Assembly: GCA_032718475.1 (NCBI GenBank)
Contig: JAUCBJ010007038.1
Span: 1 to 25,092, forward strand
DNA length: 25,092 nt
Direction: 5' to 3'
Origin: Nemertoderma westbladi
Taxonomy: Eukaryota > Xenacoelomorpha > Nemertodermatida > Nemertodermatidae
Under the pieces are notes generated by a model, which saw nothing but the letters and a program-made list of their open reading frames with translations, was not told where the DNA came from and ran no database searches. This document shows, in pieces, positions 20,641 to 25,092 of the stretch. The position numbers and the translations under genes are program-made. The first letter of the stretch is position 1; each line of letters starts with the position of its first letter.

Positions 20641-22217
20641 TTTATTTATTTATACATTTGTTCATTAATGCTGATGGCATTATATAAGAAATCTTGTGGA
20701 TCATGTGGTAAGACCGAAGATGACGCAAATGCATCACTTATACGATTAACAGAAAAAGCTCATGGAAAATTTAATAAAAAGATAATTAGCCATTTAATAG
20801 AAAGTAAGGCTCTAAAATCGCGGGCGAGTTATATTTGTGAAGGATGTTACCAGGATGGGAAATTATCACTTTCAGCAGCCACATATTCTATGGACAGCTT
20901 TAGTAATAAGATCATTGACTCCTTAGTCCTTAGATAAAACTGTCACATCTTTAAAGGGATTGTACCGATATTTTCCTCCCCTAGATGAAATTATTAAAAT
21001 GGTTGACGAATTTGTAATCGAATTTTGTTGCAATTTATCAGGCATTTCGTTTTCGTGCTTTCCTGATATTTCAAACTGCAAAAAATTTAATATTATAAAA
21101 TCAGTGGAGCAGTTATGTTACCTACATAATAGCAATTTTATTGGACCATTGTGCTTCCAGCAAAATTTTAATGCATTTTTAGTAACACATTGTAAAGTGT
21201 CAACATTTGATTCAGAGTGCAGGGAGCCCAAATGGAAGTGTTTCCCTCATTAGAAATATAATAAATGAAAAAGCTATTGAAGTTCCATACAATAGTGAAA
21301 TATCAGGGGATATTCAAGTATCAGTAGATAACAACCATGTGTATGGAAAAACCTACCATATTATATTTAGAGGAGTTACAATATCTAAGACTACTACAGT
21401 TATGAGTATGTTACATAAATCAGTTGATCCTGTACAATATCATGCATTGTCAGAGATTCAAGTAAATGGTGATGAGGTACTAGGAATCTTCACCAGAAAT
21501 TTCGAAAGTTGTTGTGAAAAGATACGTTACAAATACATCAGCAGGGTATTTGATGATGTTGTCAGTGAATGTCAATCTGACGAGGACCAAGTTGACATAT
21601 TTATTAAATCGGATGGAGGAACAACTGATAAATTAGTTGGAAATTGGATCAGACAAGATTATGATCTTGTAGATGGATCAGCTGCTATTATTGATGGTGG
21701 GGATGTCCAACAACAAGTGCACGATCCATTCCCTGGTGACCCAGGATCAATCCAAGCTGTACATGATATGTTGCTAAAGCTTACTGATAATTTTATTGTC
21801 GATAAAAGAAAATGGTTTGTATTGGCAATGGATGGTCTTCCTTACCATTATACATTATCAATAATTAATGCGAACCCAGAAATAATTTCAGGCAAAATAT
21901 TACTGAAACCGGGCTTTGGACATGTTCACCATACGATGTTAAAAACATTAACAAAGATTTTATGGGTCCCTTTTGTAAAGGTTTTTGCAACATTGGTGGA
22001 AAAGTACACCACAGTGAAAGCTATTCAAACTTTCTATAAGGCAGGAGATCATCATAAAATTGATGAATCTTTTGAGGTAATACTTGATGGAAATATGAAG
22101 GAAGTTATGCGATTATTTATATTAGAATCCCTTTCTGTAGGAAATACATCTATAGCTGATCTTAACGTTGGCCGTTTCATCACATGGGCAAATCAGGGAA
22201 ATACGGCTAGCCCCTAG
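20641..22217 (+). pseudogene. Frameshifted TE-like gene with CxxC pairs and DGLPY/PGFGH signature
   Basis: Three plus-strand reading frames follow one another and appear to be one protein broken by two indels. Part 1 (ATG at 20668, to 20937) has C10-G-S-C13 and C57-E-G-C60, a C2-C2 layout like an N-terminal zinc-binding module. Part 2 (about 20933-21253) enters by a frameshift near 20930 and has no ATG. Part 3 (to 22217) enters near 21230, where an extra A in CCCAAAT would explain the shift. It carries LAMDGLPYHY (part 3 residues 206-215) and LLKPGFGHVHH (232-242), and ends with a DHHKIDE block. From memory, this DGLPY...PGFGH...HHK pattern recalls multi-copy uncharacterised invertebrate proteins, possibly those grouped as DUF6589; I could not verify this. 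The function is unknown. An intron-containing gene is an alternative, but I see no convincing splice sites at the breaks. Similarity ends abruptly before the reverse transcriptase fragment at 22258. Confidence 0.6.
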
Positions 22218-22257
22218 ACAGTCGGGTAGAAGTTCAAGTTTCAACTGAGTTGAAATG

Positions 22258-22410
22258 TTGACTCGCTCACGTATGTTCAGCATACTTTCATTATATGGGA
22301 TTCCTGATGAAATTATTGCAGCAATCAGATCAGTATACGATGGTTCGACAACATTTGTGTCTACTGTTGACGGTGACACAGAACCATTTGAAGTGTTATG
22401 GGGTGTTCGC
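22258..22410 (+). pseudogene. Second LINE reverse transcriptase fragment
   Basis: Plus-strand translation in one frame gives SRMFSILSLYGIPDE and FVSTVDGDTEPFEVLWGV. These align in order with GKMLEILRAYGIPEV and VLSPDGETEFFK of the minus-strand LINE at 17210-17711. The segment therefore covers the stretch from just after motif A to just before the QGD block. It lies on the opposite strand and differs at many residues, so it comes from another copy or subfamily. Only about 50 codons remain; the frame closes at a TAG shortly after VRAFEDL. It sits about 40 bases after the end of the preceding pseudogene. Confidence 0.75.
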
Positions 22411-23264
22411 GCTTTTGAAGACCTTTAGCAGTTTAACCTGCCAAAATTTATATGTCTTTTCGTTAATTAAAACCACTTTAGCATACGACAATAATTTATG
22501 CTAATACGCAAAACATTAGCCGAAGTCAGCCCATGCGCGATCATTCACCCGATGGATCTACACCCGGGAGACTGAATTCGGATGCTTGAATTGTATTATT
22601 ACAGTGTAAGGTTGCAGTGTATACCTAATGTATTATTCGATAGATCGTTAATAATTAATCTCTGACAGATATTATTGGCTTTCGGGAAATATTAACAGTT
22701 CCTTTAGGACGTGGCGCTTTATCTATTTAAACAGAACTAAGACTTATACTAAAACGCAACGATACTGCTGCTGATTAAAGTATAAAACGTATTCTTTAGG
22801 AAATACTTTGTTACCAATCACAATCATACACACTATTCTGCCGACAGTCAGTACATTTGATCACACATAAAGAGAGCAGTAATTGACTCACGTAGGGTCT
22901 GCTAAATAACATTGGATTCAATACACACCACATTAATATAAATCGCAATTGTTATTTATAGCCGGTCTCTCTAACCTGTAGTGTTATCAAGAAAATTGGG
23001 AATTGGGTGATTTATCCGTATTATCCAAATAGCGATATTTCCATCAACAAATATTTACAATTAATAACTGACGGTAAAATAACAGTACAAACAATATGAT
23101 TAATGCAATTAAATCAAGTGAGTATGTTAATTAAGATTGATCAATTAGTGATTCGATTCGGTAACAGTTTATACTTTCGATAATTCAAGCAGTTCACGGT
23201 ACAGCAGTATCTATCCAAAATGCCGGTGTTTCTGGCTTAGACAGCAATCACAACAAAGTAACAA

Positions 23265-23283
23265 CTCTCTCTCTCTCTCTCTC
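23265..23283. repeat. (CT)n microsatellite
   Basis: Nine and a half uninterrupted CT dinucleotides. Confidence 0.9.
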
Positions 23284-23488
23284 ACAGTAAGACAGAACAC
23301 TCTCCTTATGATCGGCAGGAAAGCTACACGTTGACAGGAAAAACCGCCCTGATTGGCCCAATCCAAACAAAGAACCACGCGGCCAATGGCCGTTTCCATG
23401 CCAGCACCCAGCTGCTAGATGTCGTAATATGAATCATCACGGCTAAGCTGTGAAAGGTGGTTTGTGCATTACAAGTTTTTGTCTTACC

Positions 23489-23541
23489 ATGTCCGCTAAA
23501 ACACGTATATAGCAGAATGATTTTTATGTCCGTTAAAACAC
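23489..23541. repeat. Short direct repeat ATGTCCGYTAAAACAC
   Basis: ATGTCCGCTAAAACAC at 23489-23504 recurs as ATGTCCGTTAAAACAC at 23526-23541, 37 bases apart, with one difference. It may be the remains of a two-copy tandem repeat or part of the 3' region of the minus-strand gene at 23750. Confidence 0.6.
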
Positions 23542-23749
23542 CTGTAAAGGTACCTTGCGGGCGAGGGGAATATATATACAGTTAGAAAACCTTTTTTAGA
23601 GTATTCCAGCGCCGGGGGGGGAACTGGCCAGCAAAGGCAAACGTATCAGTTATCCCACAAAAGCTTTTACACCGCTCCCAGAAAATGGGATTTAAGTCTA
23701 TAAAATATACAAAATCACAGTTTCTAAAATACAAAAATACTCTAAACAG

Positions 23750-24799
23750 TTAGTCTTTCTTGCGCGGACGGCGTTTACGCAGTTTTTTGAAGCTAGCAAG
23801 AGTCCTTTTCTCTTTGGGGCGAGCCACTTTACTAGGAGGGCTATAACTCCGGGGTGAAGGGTGCAATATGATTGCATCAGAAAGTATGGGATTGCGATCG
23901 GTATATCCGCCGGTCGAAGTACCGGGTTGATGGACATCAACGTCCGGGGAGAGGGGTCTAACGGCTCCGAGAGCTCGTTTCAAGACAGCCGCTCTTACGG
24001 GTCCTTTACGAGTGGTCTGAACGAGGGCCGTGGGTGGACCATAGGCCGTTAGAAACTTCCTTGGTTTAATGGTTCTTTCTAACTCGCGTTCGCGGGCTCG
24101 ATACTCGTAAGGCCGTCGATATACTTCTTGTAACTCAGGGTGTGAGTTGACAAATAAGTCTCCATAGGCAGGGTCTTGACGGATAAAGTGTATTAAGTTG
24201 TAAGACTGGATGTCACTCGGATTAATGCTCCTGAGGAATTTGCGTACATATTTGGTTGAAATACATTCTCCAACGCGTTTCAATAGTTCATAACTTGATA
24301 GGCGCGATTTCTGCTCGACGGAGGCAAACAAATATGGATGGAACGCATAAACTCCTTCATAGGCGCGTCCGGGATAATAGCGATGGCGTGAGTCACAATG
24401 TAAATCAGCGTTCGCTTCCCAAGCTCTTATATAACGTAGTACAATCATTTCATCTACGCTCTCTAAATCATGGTTAAAGGGACAATCAAAGCTGGCGTGT
24501 CCTTTTAGTTGACAATGATGGCATTGAGTCATAAATTGGGGGCAGACGGCAAAAATGTGCAAATTATTAAGCCGACAATATGCACAATAGATTTCCATCG
24601 ACGGTTGTTCGTGGAAATAGGAACAGCGGACGTTTGTGTCCATGGGCGTAACATGGTCTCTCGATGCGCATAACCGACAACGTTGCCGAGAAACATAGTT
24701 GGCATGGCGATAATCGTACGCAGTGAGACACTGTGGACCTTGATACCATTCTAGGATGTAATCGTTGTCGTTGTTCCGAGCGCGATAGGCTGAATCTCT
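23750..24799 (-). CDS. Zinc-knuckle protein, Gag-like, unidentified
   Basis: An open minus-strand frame runs from the TGA at 24800-24802 to a TAA at 23750. The first ATG is at 24643 (297 codons), but the open part before it also looks coding, with Cys-rich PQCLTAY and RQRCRLCASRDH, so translation probably begins further upstream. Counting from that ATG, two zinc modules are visible: C20-C23-H29-C34 (CX2CX5HX4C) and C41-C44-H49-C54, a classic CX2CX4HX4C knuckle. A central region without recognised motifs follows, then an Arg/Glu-rich helix-like segment (ARERELERTIKPRK), a Ser/Pro-rich stretch, and a strongly basic tail (KKLRKRRPRKKD). Tandem CCHC knuckles plus a basic tail suggest nucleic-acid binding, as in retroelement Gag-like proteins, but I do not recognise the family. 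A host zinc-knuckle gene or an endogenised viral gene are alternatives. Confidence 0.6.
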   Translation of the reverse strand, partial: RDSAYRARNNDNDYILEWYQGPQCLTAYDYRHANYVSRQRCRLCASRDHVTPMDTNVRCSYFHEQPSMEIYCAYCRLNNLHIFAVCPQFMTQCHHCQLKGHASFDCPFNHDLESVDEMIVLRYIRAWEANADLHCDSRHRYYPGRAYEGVYAFHPYLFASVEQKSRLSSYELLKRVGECISTKYVRKFLRSINPSDIQSYNLIHFIRQDPAYGDLFVNSHPELQEVYRRPYEYRARERELERTIKPRKFLTAYGPPTALVQTTRKGPVRAAVLKRALGAVRPLSPDVDVHQPGTSTGGYTDRNPILSDAIILHPSPRSYSPPSKVARPKEKRTLASFKKLRKRRPRKKD

Positions 24800-25092
24800 T
24801 CAGATTCCAGACATATTGGTTCGTCTTCCCAGTCTGTTACGAATAGAATTTTCGTGATCTATTCTCGGTTTATCGTTACGACGCCGCTGGGTATGATATT
24901 TAAATAGAACCATTTCCGTTTCGGTGCCTACATCGTCCGTATCATGTAAATCGATAGGATGGCCGGTAGTTAAGAAGTCCATATACGTACCATTACGATG
25001 CGTATAGCGAGCGGTTAATTTTCGATAGTCCAATTCACGCATAAGTTGCTCTTGGGACATCGGCGGTTCGATATCGTTAATCGATAAATAAA
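24800..25092 (-). CDS. Upstream part of the same frame, ends at an in-frame TGA; 5' partial
   Basis: This is in the same frame as the zinc-knuckle ORF: its ATG at 25060 and the one at 24643 are 417 bases (139 codons) apart. Only the TGA at 24800-24802 separates them. Upstream of 25060 the frame stays open to the window edge, so the real start may lie outside. The encoded segment is hydrophilic, rich in Arg, Asp and Thr (MSQEQLMRELDYRK, then HTQRRRNDKPR), with no membrane segment or recognised domain. Either one gene has acquired a nonsense mutation, or the TGA is read through, or two proteins are encoded. The continued Cys-rich coding character just after the stop favours one original protein. 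Confidence 0.5.
   Translation of the reverse strand, partial: YLSINDIEPPMSQEQLMRELDYRKLTARYTHRNGTYMDFLTTGHPIDLHDTDDVGTETEMVLFKYHTQRRRNDKPRIDHENSIRNRLGRRTNMSGI

Larger units (their letters stand above)
22411..23749. other. AT-rich spacer, no gene seen
   Basis: No credible gene. It holds a CT microsatellite (23265-23283), a degenerate direct repeat (23489-23541) and an 8-base G run near 23612. Two CCAAT-type words in opposite orientation lie at 23352-23356 (ATTGG) and 23383-23387 (CCAAT), and a TATATATA is at 23571-23578. These could be promoter parts, but nothing coding follows on the plus strand. Confidence 0.5.

Noticed and set aside
22122-22379. 85-codon minus-strand open frame
   Set aside because: It is antisense to the plus-strand pseudogene end and the reverse transcriptase fragment, both of which have recognisable motifs on the plus strand.
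23211-23399. 62-codon minus-strand open frame with an RERERE run
   Set aside because: The acidic-basic run is the translated CT microsatellite; no other support.

Overview
The window looks like nuclear DNA of an invertebrate metazoan; I cannot name the species. The signs are a tRNA-derived SINE, decayed non-LTR retrotransposon (LINE) pieces, a hAT-type DNA transposon with 8-bp target duplications, AT-rich gene-poor spacers, and no bacterial-style operons. No intact, confidently functional host gene was found.

Layout: (1) 1-371 is a short unique flank. (2) 372-14735, 57% of the window, is one uninterrupted tandem array of a 39-bp, 64% GC unit, roughly 365 copies. Its middle (about 5581-10040) is almost perfectly homogeneous apart from one two-state site. 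Both ends are diverged, carry 43/44-bp variant units and contain large internal duplications. (3) 14736-14945 is a GC-rich unique flank with a TGACGTCA site. (4) 14946-17209 is AT-rich spacer with a poly-G run, a SINE at about 16026-16300 with a doubled Pol III A box, and a perfect hairpin. (5) 17210-20053 is a decayed minus-strand LINE reverse transcriptase, split by a 1845-bp hAT-like element (17712-19556) that landed in the catalytic motif A codons. (6) 20054-20640 is spacer with small palindromes. (7) 20641-22217 is a plus-strand, twice-frameshifted gene whose protein has paired CxxC motifs and a DGLPY / PGFGH signature. (8) 22258-22410 is a second, different reverse transcriptase fragment. 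(9) 22411-23749 is spacer. (10) 23750-25092 is a minus-strand reading frame running off the window edge. It encodes tandem CCHC zinc knuckles and a basic tail and is interrupted by one in-frame TGA.

The most unusual object is the array. Each unit holds a near-consensus 5' splice donor on the minus strand, two dyad symmetries, and three CpGs. Because 39 is a multiple of 3, four of six frames are stop-free. Long reading frames inside the array are therefore expected by construction and are not annotated as genes. Variants at the array ends are largely CpG transitions, while the core is clean. This fits methylation-driven decay at the edges with continual homogenisation of the centre.
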